From contig BLJB01000028.1 in NCBI GenBank assembly GCA_013423325.1, positions 124,001 through 188,000 of the forward strand: DNA of 64,000 nt. The letters run 5' to 3'. Position numbers and translations under genes: made by a program. The notes under the pieces are model-generated. The model searched no databases, was not told the origin of the DNA, and saw only the letters and a program-made list of their open reading frames with translations. Shown piece by piece: positions 21,883 through 32,476 of the stretch. Source of the DNA: Usnea hakonensis (Eukaryota > Ascomycota > Lecanoromycetes > Lecanorales > Parmeliaceae). The stretch's first letter is position 1. Every line of letters starts with the position of its first letter.

Positions 21883-23110
21883 ATGGATCTCGTCAACCAG
21901 TCAGTACTTGCGAAATCTTTTCAATGTCCTCCCATCCTGTCAATGTGCTCTTGCTGGATTAAAAGCTGACTCCACAAAAAGCTTAGAAGGTCGCCTTCTC
22001 TTCGCCGTCCCCAAAAGTGAGCAATTCCGTCTCCCTGCCGCACCTCCCCACTCACGTCCTACTCTCCAGAGGGACGTCTTCAACAAGCCAGCCTCGACCT
22101 CCTCGCCGGTTCCGACATACAATTCCGCCGCGAAACCCGCCTCGACATTGCCCTCGTCAAGAACCACCCCATAGCCCTCGTCTTCCTTCCCGCCGCCGAC
22201 ATTCCTACCTTTGTCGGTGAAGGACGAGTCGACCTCGGTATAACCGGCCGGGATCAAGTCGCCGAACATGAAGCATCTGTACCAGCTACAAAAGATACTG
22301 GCGTGGAAGAAGTTTTGAATCTGGGGTTCGGCAAGTGCAGATTGCAGGTGCAGGTACCGGAGAAAGGGAAGCTGGAAAAGCCCGAGGAGCTGGTGGGGAA
22401 GAATGTGGTGACGAGCTTTGTCGGCTTAACAGAGCAATACTTTGCAAAACTAGAGGGGCTGAAAGGGGACGCAAATGGAGTCGTCACGAATGGAGATGCA
22501 CCTGTGAGGAACCGGCTGAAGACAAAGATCAAATACGTGGGCGGAAGCGTGGAAGCTGCTTGTGCGTTGGGCGTTGCGGATGGGATTGTGGATCTCGTCG
22601 GTAAGGAAAACATCCACACGACGTGGAAAGGCGCACCAACAGTGATGCAGAATCCGGGGAGACGATGAAAGCCGCCGGTCTCAAAGCCATCGACACCGTA
22701 ATCGACAGCACAGCAACCCTCATCAAATCCAAACACTCCTCGAACCAAAAACTCGTCGACATGATCGCATCCCGAATAAGCGGCGTCATCAGTAAGTCCC
22801 CAACCCCCCCTTCCCTTCCCCTCCCATCCACCCACCACAACCCCAACAAAACCTAACCCACGCCCAACTCCCAGCGGCCCAAAAATACATCCTCTGCCAA
22901 TACAACATCGCCCGCAGCGGTCTCGAAACCGCCACCAAAATCACCCCCGGGAAACGCGCGCCCACCATCACGGCGCTCGAGGATCTGGATTGGGTGGCCG
23001 TCAACGCGATGGTCACGAGGGAGAGTATCGCATCCGTGATGGATGAGCTGACGGGCTGTGGGGCGACGGACATATTGGTTTTTAATATCGCGAATTCGAG
23101 GACGGGATGA
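21883..23110 (+). CDS. HIS1: ATP phosphoribosyltransferase (first step of histidine synthesis)
   Basis: Condenses ATP with PRPP; long, His-inhibited form. Five exons: 21883-21899, 21982-22016, 22070-22600, 22651-22791 and 22875-23110, total 319 residues. The splices rebuild MDLVNHLEGRLLFAVPKKGR, then LQQASLDLLAGSDIQFRRET, GEGRVDLGITGRDQVAEHE, and VGGSVEAACALGVADGIVDL with an intron just after it, then ESGETMKAAGL. The last exon is the regulatory HisG_C domain (KYILCQYNIARSG ... NAMVTRESIASVMDELTGCG). Exon 1 is only 17 nt and exon 2 is 35 nt, so ORF-based gene finding would miss the N-terminus. All junctions keep frame and have usable GT/AG signals. Intact. Confidence 0.93.
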
Positions 23111-23866
23111 TGTTGGGGTTTTGAAAGCTTTAAGAATCAAGTATCTATCATGCAGATAAACAAAATCTCTATGTACAGATAACGAAACAAAAATCCTTCC
23201 CGACAGCGCTTACGTCTCCGCATAATTCTTTCCTTCCTTCCATCCATCCTGCCCTCATCCCGCCCATACTAGTGCCCCAGTCGCCAAACACAATCTCAAT
23301 TCATCACATACTTGCACTAAAAAAGAAGAAAGAGAAAGGTCGAATATTATGCTAGAGCTCGGTGTGAGAACGAATTACCATGAGAACGAATACAAATGCA
23401 CGCTCGCGTGTCCGAGTTTATGTGCAAAATAACCACGAATGTGCTGTAACCAGTCTATTGCAAAAAAAAAACGACCCTGTATTAAAAAAAAGCCGAGGGT
23501 AGAATACACAAAGTAAAGCAAAGAGGTTACAAAAGAAATCTCCCGGAGAAACAAGTATCAATTAAGCGGGCAAGCCCATGGACCATCATCTCTTAGGAAA
23601 AACCCCCCTCAACCACGCCCTCTCCCCCCTCCAAGCCCCTCTCCCCTGACAATTCCCTAAAGCAAAGCACTGGTGGCACCGCAAACCCCAACAGCCCCCC
23701 TCCCTCAACACAAGGAGCCAGTAAACCGAATCTGCAGACCTGACGAGTTGAGGGGATTGCAGGGCAATGGGCCGAGGTCGAGGTCGAGGAGGTACAGCGA
23801 ACGTCTAGCCCTGACAACATCATTGGCTCAAAAAAAAAAAGACTCTTGCGCGTAAATGGTCAGGCC
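23111..23866. other. Convergent intergenic region, no gene seen
   Basis: Between HIS1 and the minus-strand 829-residue gene. Contains several A runs (for example about 23463, 23483 and 23828) and C-rich tracts, but no supported gene. Confidence 0.6.
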
Positions 23867-26413
23867 TCATCTCGACACCCTCTTGATCTCCTTGGCAGTC
23901 CAATCATTACCCTCCAACCTCAACAAATAATCATAGTCGGCCCACAGACAACCATGCCACGTAAACGTATACGGAGCAGCCTTATGCCTCTCGTAATGGC
24001 CTCTCTTGTGACCAATGGCAATGAGGTCAGCGTCTGGTAAACGGAGGTGGGCGGGCACGTCGCGGCTCAGTTCGGGGAATTCACGCTTCCTCTCTGCGAC
24101 GGACTTTCTTCTTCTCTTCCCCGTGCGGGGTAGCTCGACGTTGTTCTCTGGTTGAGGGGCTGCGTTTGGCATCGGGGCGCCTGCTGGAGCGGGCGTCTCT
24201 GTGACGGCAGCGGTTTGGGCGGGTGGTTGCGAAAGAAAGCAGTCCTTGAGGTCTTTTATGCACTTCTCCATCGGAGCGAAGCTTATTTTCATGGCTTTGA
24301 GAAAAGCGTTATTGCATATCTCCTGAAGGACGCCTTCGCGTCTTTGTGACTCAGATGCAGACGAGAGACTCAGCTCGTTGCCGGTAGGTTTTCTGCTCGG
24401 GAGGTTGGCAGGAACCGACTGATGCCTTTGACGCTTGGCCTTGAAGGAATGTTCTGGCTGCTTGGATGCCTCAGGCGGGGTGTTGGAACCTTGCTCCTTG
24501 CCCACAAGATCCTCTTCCGGAGTAGAATCATTATAGACGTCAAAATTTGGGACATGGGCCCTATTGCGCTTGCCTAAAACGGAAGAATTGAGCGGTACAG
24601 GGTGAGTCTCGGAACTCGGGACCGGATCAGCGGTTGTCAGCTGGTCAACAGGGCTATCAGCATGTGCATGACCAATATAAGGTTTCAATCCGTCGTCTTT
24701 CGCTGGAGCATTACGTGGCGCGGGTCTATCAAGGATTCTATTGGATGGCTTTGAGATCGCAAGAGACTCTAGTGAGCATGTCGCCTTTCTCGCTTGCGGC
24801 ATGAAGGGTGTGAAACTTCGTGGGCCATAGGCTTCTCGAGAACTGCCTTTACTGCCGTAGAAGAGCGGCGGGGGAATGCTAGATTGGGCTCGCCCCAAAT
24901 TGTGACTGTCTTGACCATTGTTGGACAGGATCCCTTGAGTAGAGTCGACCACGGAACCAGTGTCCCCACGATTGGAACAGCGCCTTTCCTTCAAAATCTT
25001 CCTGCATGCATTGATGACGTGGCGAGGGTGCACTGAGCCCTGGCAGCAGCTGATCTGTTTTACGTGCTTGAAAAATTCGCGATCCTCTCCTCGGCATGTT
25101 GCCTGCCACGTCGCTAGACATGGCACATCGTCTGGGTTTTTTGTAAAGAATTCCGGCAGACTTTTACACAAACATGTTCTGCCCTCACCAAGATGCACTT
25201 CCCGCCTACTGAAGGGCTTGCGCCAGTCCTCATTCGGCGGTACCCCCTGTTGTTCGCGAGTTCTCAATGCTGGATCATCGAAAGGGCGAGAGCCTTCTTC
25301 AGGCACTTCCAGCTCCGGAGGATGCCATTTCATTGTTTTGGAGCCGTCGGCCTTCGTCACAGATGTTCTATGCCTCTGCTCTTTCATTTCGACACTCTTG
25401 TGCTTCGATAAGCTTCGGGTGCTTTTCTGCTTACTCACCGTGTCTTCATCCAAGCGTTGACTGTCATTAGCGTGATCTTCTAGACCAGGTTCGTGCGATT
25501 CGGAGGACTTCTGCAACTTCTGCCGCTTGCGCGGCTCGTGCTCCAATTCGTCTCGCTCTCTCTTCTTGCCCATCTTCTTCTCCGACTGGTCTGGATGATT
25601 CGGCTCATCAGTCTCATTGACCGGTCTATGCTCGGCAGACTTTCCCTTCTCCTTGCGTTTCCCCTCTCTCATATCTTTTCTCTTTGTTGCCAACTGCTGA
25701 TCAATCCTTTTCTTTTCCTTCTTGGAGCTCTGGTAATCATAGACCTCCTTCGGAAGCTCGACAACACCCTCCTGCTGATATATTTTTTTTCGGAGTTGTG
25801 AACTCCAGAGGGAGGGCGATAGCGGTTTCGGCTCAAGTCCTACCTCCGGTGTTGGCGAATTGCAGGGTGCTGCCGATGATTCCATCTTGGTAAAAGCAAG
25901 GGCACAAGCAGCTTGTGATGATGGTTGCAGGGTCGAGGGTTTGGGTCTGGGTTTGGGGAAAGCAAGTGATCCAGTATTCCGACACGTGGACGCGTCTTTC
26001 GGGGAACTCCTTTGAGACGGCGTGCTTTGTGCAGTGCTTAAAGTTGTCTCCGCCAGCTCAGCGGCCGTGGGGAGATAGTCTCCATCTTTTGCATCATCGA
26101 GTGGCGCCGGGCTTGGAGTCTTGGAGTGCTCGATAGAGTAGATCACTTTCTTATCTCTCCAAGCTTGCTGTCTCGAATCAGACTTTCTTTTCTTCTTCTT
26201 CGAATTATGAGTCGCTTTGTGTGCTTGTGCAACCGCTAGTCCAATGTCGGTTTTGGCTGCAGGATTTGACCGTTTGGCCGGTAGGACCACTTTTGGAGAT
26301 AATTGCCTTGACTCAGGGCTGGAAGCTGAAGAGGCATTAGATGGTGACCGAATTGCTGATTAAAGCTTCTCTGGACTCTTACCAGGCAGATTAATAGCTC
26401 GAAAATGTGACAT
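23867..26413 (-). CDS. Uncharacterised basic, low-complexity nuclear-type protein
   Basis: Two exons on the minus strand, 26413-26383 and 26325-23867, joined by a 57-nt intron in phase 1 (GTAAGA donor, CTTCAG acceptor), give 829 residues starting MSHFRAINLP. The long ORF alone has no ATG at its 5' end, which supports the small first exon. The sequence is highly charged: KKKKRK near residue 55, KRKDMREGKRKEKGK, EHEPRKRQKLQK, and GKRRRKSVAERKREFPEL, all candidate nuclear signals. The last 50 residues, around HERHK-like YERHKAAPYTFTWHGCLWADYDYLLRLEGNDWT split by ordinary residues, are the only globular-looking part and are likely the conserved core. No family recognised. Antisense ORFs over this gene are shadows. 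Confidence 0.65.
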
Positions 26414-28827
26414 GTCTAAGCTACGACAGATCATCAGCATGAAATATGAGTTTCGAGATGCGCACCGTTCTTACCCTAGGACTTGGATGAAAGATTAGAT
26501 TTTGTGGACGTCGGAACTGTTCTTGTGTCGTATAAAGCTTGTCAGTTGGAGAACTAGGGCGGTGGTGGGAAGACAAATATGTTGGAAGAGAGAGGTTGAT
26601 TTGAAGTTGTATGTAGTGACAAGAGATGTTGATCACCTACGCGTTCCTTCTGCGTAGAGACAGACAGTAGACGCGTCGATCAATTCGTGCCTGCTCATTT
26701 CGCTTCTAAACAGGCTTTGCTCCATCGACGCTCAGAGTCAAGGTCAAGGTCATAGCGACAGAAAATCAAACTTACAGAAAGGCGGTATAATCAATTCCTC
26801 CATGCAACATAAACTTCTCCGCGAGCACTTTCCTAGCTCGATATACAGACGGACGGGTAAATACTTTATGACATGCAAGCATGTCAATAAATTGAGTGTG
26901 CCTTTTGTTGTAGGCTATTTAAATTCAGCAGGAGCGAGTTACTTGTCAATCGTAGAGTGTAAAGTATGCAACGATACAATGTGCAAAAATTCAAGTCAAG
27001 TCAAGTAAGGTGAAGTATAAAAAGTTCGTGCGCTTGGCGCTGTATGTGCTTGATTAGGTCTTAGCGTGTATGATGCATCATGCATGAAGCCTGCAACTAA
27101 ACCCCCACATGCTTCCTGGCAACTTCCTCTTGAAACAATCACCAGCATCACTAATGCCCATCCATGCCTCGACCACGAAGACAACTCGATACGCACTCTT
27201 CTCGACCTAGTCTTGCGCGTTGAGCCCGGACTCGAAAACTTTGCTCTCTTCCTTACCAAACCTTCACCTCCTCCGACTGCTTCTCTTTGCAATACAAACT
27301 CAAAACACCCTGACCAATCATACGTGCCCATTCTCAAGTCGTCCACAGCATTCTATCAAACTTTTGTGCCTCTCCGTCTCGTCAGCCCCAGTAGCTCTCA
27401 ATACCATTGTCAAATCAAGAGGGCGGAGGTGCCGAGGCTGGCGCACATCTTCCGCGAGGGAGAAAACAGCTTGCATGACGTAAGTATGGTGACGCAGTGC
27501 CCTACGTGGAAGCAGCGACCTAGCGAACTGCCGACTTGGCAAATGCGCGAGACTAGAGGGTAGAGAATTGAGAGGCCATTTGTGGGGTAAAGAGACCGGC
27601 ATAATGATATGGCGGCTTGGAGTGACGTCCGGAGAGGTCTGAGAGGTCTGATACTTATGTCTTGCACTTCAAGCGCGAGCCGCAGCGTTTTCGAATGCAG
27701 TCATCACAATGAGATGCAGGCCAAGTATATTGTCGTTCTGAAACCCGTTCATCATCCAACCTCTGGCTGTATCTGGCTGTTGAGAAGACTGCCGCTCCGC
27801 TGCCTCCGTCTGAAGACCTTGGAATCAGCGTTCCTTCTCTATTTTGAGAGGTTGAGATTCGAGGCGCGAAACATACCTGAGGAGTCCAAATTAATGTCTG
27901 ATAATCTGGAATGGGTATAGGTCGGAATATTAATACCACAAGAAAGTACACGTCCAACCTGGACCGCAAACAAATTATTCATATGAAAGTGTTCCATCTC
28001 AGCCTCAATGCCATGGTGTCTAGCCAAGTATGTTACAATCCTTATTTGCGTCACTTCGGTGGCGTTCACTTTCGCGTTCCCCGTGAGAGGAAAGTCTGCG
28101 GAGGACAGCTCAAATCAAAGGGTCATATCCAGGAAGCACACGAGGCGGAGGAGAGGGTCCTCCCCGGCCCTCGTTGGTAAACTGCTTTTTCTTGTCGGCG
28201 CGTCTTGCTCACTGCAGAGCAGTAAGTACACGAATATTCATTTCATCAGCATGTGGAGAGAGTTCGAAGTTGAATGCATTGTAGTTGCAAGCACAAGGCA
28301 TGTTCGGCAAAATAAGTCAAAGGGGCAGCAAAGCAGATGTACCTAGTGGCTATTCCAAGGACGGCGCCAAATGCAGGGAATCTCAGGTTGCAAAAGACAA
28401 GGGTAAGTAGTGAAGAAACGTCGGAAGCATTCGATGATGGGGAGGACGGCGTTGGAACCTAGACCATAGAACGCGGGCTTCCGTCTTCCTCGTCCGTAAT
28501 TTGATAAAGATTGATAGCCTTCATTGGGAGCGGCTGTCCATAATCAAGACCTCCGAATGTTGACGAAATGGCTGGCGAGCAGCCGCTGACTGTAATTTAA
28601 TCCGCGTAAAGCATGCAGAAATACGCCCGAGAGATCATTGCATCCCGGCCCCAATACCATGCACCGCAGCGTCAGTTTGTGCAACTTGAGGATGCCTCAG
28701 ACTGATAAGCAGTAAGCTGTCTTTGCGAGCGTCTATGATGGATGCTAAATAGTCGCTGATGAAGATCCCCTAGTAAAGCCATGAGTGACTCTACCGTGAA
28801 AATCCATGCAATCTGGCGGGACAGCCT
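26414..28827. other. Large intergenic region, one weak secreted-peptide candidate
   Basis: About 2.4 kb with many short ORFs on both strands and no recognised family. The only item worth naming is a possible signal-peptide exon at 28008-28221 (separate entry). Confidence 0.5.
28008..28221 (+). CDS. Possible first exon of a small secreted cationic protein
   Basis: An ATG-started frame begins MPWCLAKYVTILICVTSVAF, a short basic/polar start followed by a hydrophobic core and TFAFP, which looks like a signal peptide. The next residues are polar and very basic (RKHTRRRRG). A GTAAGT donor sits at 28222, so this may be exon 1 of a spliced gene, but I could not identify exon 2; without splicing the frame continues to 28346. 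There is no family match I can recognise. A chance ORF is quite possible. Confidence 0.25.
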
Positions 28828-29655
28828 TTAGTCTCGACCCAAGAGGTCTGTATTGCCCCTCCTGCCAGTCCTCATCCTCTGCCTGGTCGGCTTCGATACC
28901 TTGTATCTTCCCAGGAGTAGCACTCCAGGCCGTCCCAGAGGAACGCCAACGCGTCTGCCAATTCTGTTGTGTAATTGCCGGCGGTGTTTACGGAATTGGT
29001 TCCGAGACGGAAAAGTCTTCTGACAGACTTCGCATTTGTGAGGTATGGCGATGGAAGCAGATAGGGGAGGCGTAGATGGAGGTGTAGGAGGTGTGTATAA
29101 TGCTGGCTGATTTGTCACCTTCGAAATCCATGCGCAGGGCCGGAATATAGAGGATTGCTGAAGGTGATGTTGTATAGGGTCGTCGCCTTTCTTCCAGTCC
29201 TTGAGGATCAACTTGCAACTGAAACAAGTGACTGCGTCAGTGGCTTTATTGCTGTGATAGAACCCAGCAGAGGCCATGGCTGCAGGGAGGGGCTTGATGT
29301 CAAGCGGCCAGGTGTGGAAGGAGCCCAATCTTTCGTCCCACGTCGTCATATAAGTTTCGTTGTTCCAACTACAGGTTGGCGATGCCCTTCGATGCTCTGT
29401 GATTGGATCTACTTGGTCGTTCCACCCAGCCATTTCCACGTTGCAAGTGAAGCACGAGACTGCGTCAGTACCCTCACTGCATTGGAAGAAGCCTGCCCCT
29501 GCCATGAAGACGGGACGCAGTCGACCTCCATGAGGCCAATTGGTAAAGGAAGCGATCCTATCCTCGATCCTATCCATTGATCTCGTTTCAAGTCTATAAG
29601 CACGAGGTAGGTGGTCGTTCGAAATGTCAGTAAGAGCTAAACCAGTAGAGGCCAT
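28828..29655 (-). CDS. Small protein with two BIR domains and a C2H2 zinc finger
   Basis: 275 residues, single exon, ATG at 29655. BIR 1 (about residues 30-100) has the full zinc set: CFTC, then H with Cys seven residues later (EHRRASPTC). BIR 2 (about 105-180) has CFSC and HHLQQSSIFRPC, with about three extra residues between His and last Cys. A single classical finger, CEVCQKTFPSRNQFRKHRRQLH in two halves (CEVCQKTFPSRNQF and RKHRRQLH), lies at about residues 210-232, followed by a basic tail. Fungal BIR proteins are usually large Bir1/Survivin-type chromosomal passenger subunits; this one is short and adds a finger, so it is a different architecture. Role in mitosis or cell death cannot be told from sequence. 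Its upstream neighbour on the same strand is the HET gene. Confidence 0.85.
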   Translation of the reverse strand: MASTGLALTDISNDHLPRAYRLETRSMDRIEDRIASFTNWPHGGRLRPVFMAGAGFFQCSEGTDAVSCFTCNVEMAGWNDQVDPITEHRRASPTCSWNNETYMTTWDERLGSFHTWPLDIKPLPAAMASAGFYHSNKATDAVTCFSCKLILKDWKKGDDPIQHHLQQSSIFRPCAWISKVTNQPALYTPPTPPSTPPLSASIAIPHKCEVCQKTFPSRNQFRKHRRQLHNRIGRRVGVPLGRPGVLLLGRYKVSKPTRQRMRTGRRGNTDLLGRD

Positions 29656-30151
29656 GATGATAGAGGCGGTGGATTTGTGATATGTGAAGATGCTAGGTAA
29701 GCATAGAGAGATTCATGAGGCGATGAAGTCAAGAGGTACAGTACTAGAACGGCCTTCAAATAACGGTAGACTACCTTGTGTTGGGGAGTGAGTGATTGTC
29801 TCGAATGTTTGTTGGAAAGCTTGCTTTCTCTTATAGGCAATCTCGGCAGTCGCATCGCAAGTATAAGGTAAGGTACCTAGTTGTCTTAGGGCTAGGGCTT
29901 TTTTCTTGGCGTGAAAATCTACTTTATGAACTGGGCGACCCCAATTTCAGATCTCTGGCTGAAGCTGAAACCTGGGGGCCGTTTTGCACGGTCTCGGTGC
30001 TTCATCGGTACACACATACAGTCTACTGTCTCGAAAAGATTCATCTCGGTTACAAGGAGAAAGGAGCGTGACCATGAGTGTCACATTACATGTATTCAGG
30101 ATCATTGCTGAACGCCTTGTGTTGTATCATCCACCATCTGGAAGGCATCAT
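29656..30151. other. Intergenic between BIR and HET genes, no gene seen
   Basis: Contains an AAGGTAAGGTACCTAG motif at about 29868-29880, of the dispersed TACCT type. Likely promoter of the BIR gene. Confidence 0.5.
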
Positions 30152-32476
30152 CTATGTGATGCAGAGGCTCCTCTTTTGCCATTCTGCACAAATGACTTGT
30201 TCATCCTGCGGCCACGACAGTCTCTCCTCATCAGAATATCTGAGCATCGTGGCTCGACCTGCATACTGACATATTAAGCCATCAGGGCCGTCTTGGCCGG
30301 CCAAGATCGCCACACCTTCTACCACGACATTGACTTCAGGCTTGAGAATGAAACCTTCTTGGATAGCGCGACAGATAATTGCGTTGAACTTGCTACCCCG
30401 AGTGTTCTGAGACACAGGGTCCCAGTAGACTGTATACCATGATGATTCTTTTTGCTCAAAAACATACCATGTGACATCGTCCTTACCACTTTGTTCCTGC
30501 TGCAGATGCAGTATAAGATAGTCACATTTAAGGCCAGCTCTCGTGCATTTTCCATTTTGGCCGAGGGTTGTGGTATCCACATTGATCACTGATCTTGACA
30601 TGAGAGTGGTTGGAGCCCAGCGGAAAGGTGTTTCGGTCATTCGGGTGCTGTCATGGAAGATGATATCATGCGGTACATTGTGGACCATGAGGAAAAACTC
30701 GCGTAATCTGTGAGCCGGGGAGATACGCGAGAGCACGTTCGAATCGAGATTCAACAGGGCAGCTATAGCCAAAACTTCATCTCCTGCCTTGCTGGTCGTG
30801 CGCCAATTCACTGCCGAAGCAACTTCACCAACGCAAGTTCGCCTGTCGCCCTGTAATGAGGAGTCGGGCCTCAAGATGCGCAGTATGGGAACTAGACTCG
30901 ATCGTACTACTTGAATACTATCTAGTAGCGTGGACTCTGGGAAGTCTTCGAGGGAATCAAACAGAGCGTAGAATGAGTCGGATAGTGCGAGGACTGTCTT
31001 CGCTGCAAGGTAGCTTTCTTGGTAGGTCCAGAGTCGCTGCATCCAAGGCGAGCACACTATTGACCATGCTAAATCTTCAGCAGATATGTCCTTTTGACAC
31101 TGCTGTATTGTTTTGTCAACGACTAAAACCTGAGCTGCATTCCTGTAAACGTTCCTCAAAAGACCTATTGATTTTCGACGATGCTCACGAGAACTTGGGA
31201 TGCAAACAGAATCCATCCATAGGGAAGTACCAGACTGATCACTGAGACGAGCGACTAGGTCACTAAGTCTTCTCGCTTGGCACGCATATATCCCGGCTTC
31301 TGTAGTACTCCCCAGCCCATCAACCCATACATGAGATATGGCCACATAGTCTCCCGGAAGTACTGACGAGCGGCTCGAGACCTTAAGACTCATTGAATCA
31401 GGCTCTCCTTTAATTTCAAACACTGGGATTTGATCGCGATCGATAGCATTAATAACGCTGTGGAAATTAGGCTTAACGATAGAACATTGACAGTCATCAC
31501 GGAGATGCTGCATCCTATAAGTTTCTGTATCAATATTATTTCGGACACAGGCTGACCCTGTGCAGTCGGCATGTCCTCCAGATGGGCTGTGTCTCTGGGA
31601 ACCGTCAAGCCAATCAAGGACTGATACGTGTGAGTTTGCCTCACAGTACCTTAGAAGAAAAGGACACCATCCCCTTCTCTGCAGTCTCGAGTTTCGAATG
31701 TCCAATGCCTCCCTAGGCGCCTCGAAAGCCATCATTCGAGTGTCCCTGTCAGGAATAGTCCTTTCGCTTGCGACGCTCACCGCATCCGTGAGGCGGATGA
31801 TAGCAGGCGTGATCATAACCATCAGCTCACAGAAGCCGGGGTAATTGTTGTCTAGCCACTTGCGCTCTCTGGAGACGGGGTCTGTCATCCCGAAGATCCG
31901 CTGGATGTTGGCCAGAGCGGCCAATAGATTATCACGGGCATTCTCCAGGGTCATCTCGATCCCTGGTAGTGATTGACGCCGTGACTCCTCTACCCAGGCC
32001 TGCAAGCAGAATGCAAGGTTCTGCGAGTATAGGAGCTGGCGTCCTGAAGAGTCGGGGCGTACCAAGTAAGATGTGTATACCATCTTCCCAGTGATGGCCT
32101 CGAGGAGCCCAAAGTAAAGCCAAGATTGAAGCATGGCTGCTAATTGATGCGCAACCAGTGAAGAACCAGTCTGCTCGTTAACGAACGATGGGTGGGCCAA
32201 GCGTAGGTCGTTTCTTTCCCACGCCCGCTCAACGTTCCAGCCTCGGATTTTGGAATATTCATTAAAGTCTTTCTGTACTGGTGGTCTGTCTTCAGGCTGG
32301 CCAGATACAGGGTCATGTCCGAATCCAAGCCAAGGGGTTGTAGGATGCACATGCGGCATCTTACGGAAGTCATGTCTGATATTGGTCCACTCATCTTCCA
32401 AGATATCTGACAGGAACGCTGCCGTAACCCGATCTTCTACAGATTCTTGGTCCGCGTGGAAGAAAAGATGCTCCAT
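30152..32476 (-). CDS. HET (heterokaryon incompatibility) domain protein
   Basis: 774 residues in one exon, ATG at 32476. The HET domain is at about residues 370-470, with YVAISHVWVDGLG and LWMDSVCIP, the two hallmark blocks, followed by RNVYRNAAQVLVVDKTI. Upstream there is a Cys/His-containing segment (RRGWCPFLLRYCEANS, then ADCTGSACVRNN and DCQC) seen in long HET proteins. HET domains trigger programmed cell death when fungal strains of different genotype fuse; some act downstream of NACHT receptors such as the one at the left of this window. No NACHT, WD40 or ankyrin region is attached here. The frame is intact. Whether it is an active incompatibility locus cannot be told. Confidence 0.9.
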   Translation of the reverse strand: MEHLFFHADQESVEDRVTAAFLSDILEDEWTNIRHDFRKMPHVHPTTPWLGFGHDPVSGQPEDRPPVQKDFNEYSKIRGWNVERAWERNDLRLAHPSFVNEQTGSSLVAHQLAAMLQSWLYFGLLEAITGKMVYTSYLVRPDSSGRQLLYSQNLAFCLQAWVEESRRQSLPGIEMTLENARDNLLAALANIQRIFGMTDPVSRERKWLDNNYPGFCELMVMITPAIIRLTDAVSVASERTIPDRDTRMMAFEAPREALDIRNSRLQRRGWCPFLLRYCEANSHVSVLDWLDGSQRHSPSGGHADCTGSACVRNNIDTETYRMQHLRDDCQCSIVKPNFHSVINAIDRDQIPVFEIKGEPDSMSLKVSSRSSVLPGDYVAISHVWVDGLGSTTEAGIYACQARRLSDLVARLSDQSGTSLWMDSVCIPSSREHRRKSIGLLRNVYRNAAQVLVVDKTIQQCQKDISAEDLAWSIVCSPWMQRLWTYQESYLAAKTVLALSDSFYALFDSLEDFPESTLLDSIQVVRSSLVPILRILRPDSSLQGDRRTCVGEVASAVNWRTTSKAGDEVLAIAALLNLDSNVLSRISPAHRLREFFLMVHNVPHDIIFHDSTRMTETPFRWAPTTLMSRSVINVDTTTLGQNGKCTRAGLKCDYLILHLQQEQSGKDDVTWYVFEQKESSWYTVYWDPVSQNTRGSKFNAIICRAIQEGFILKPEVNVVVEGVAILAGQDGPDGLICQYAGRATMLRYSDEERLSWPQDEQVICAEWQKRSLCIT

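Noticed and set aside
21614..22174. 186-codon ORF upstream of HIS1
   Set aside because: It overlaps HIS1 exons 1-3 and reads through two of its introns in a wrong frame.
24960..25460. Antisense ORFs over the 829-residue gene
   Set aside because: Composition follows the sense strand's Ser/Lys-rich codons; no independent features.
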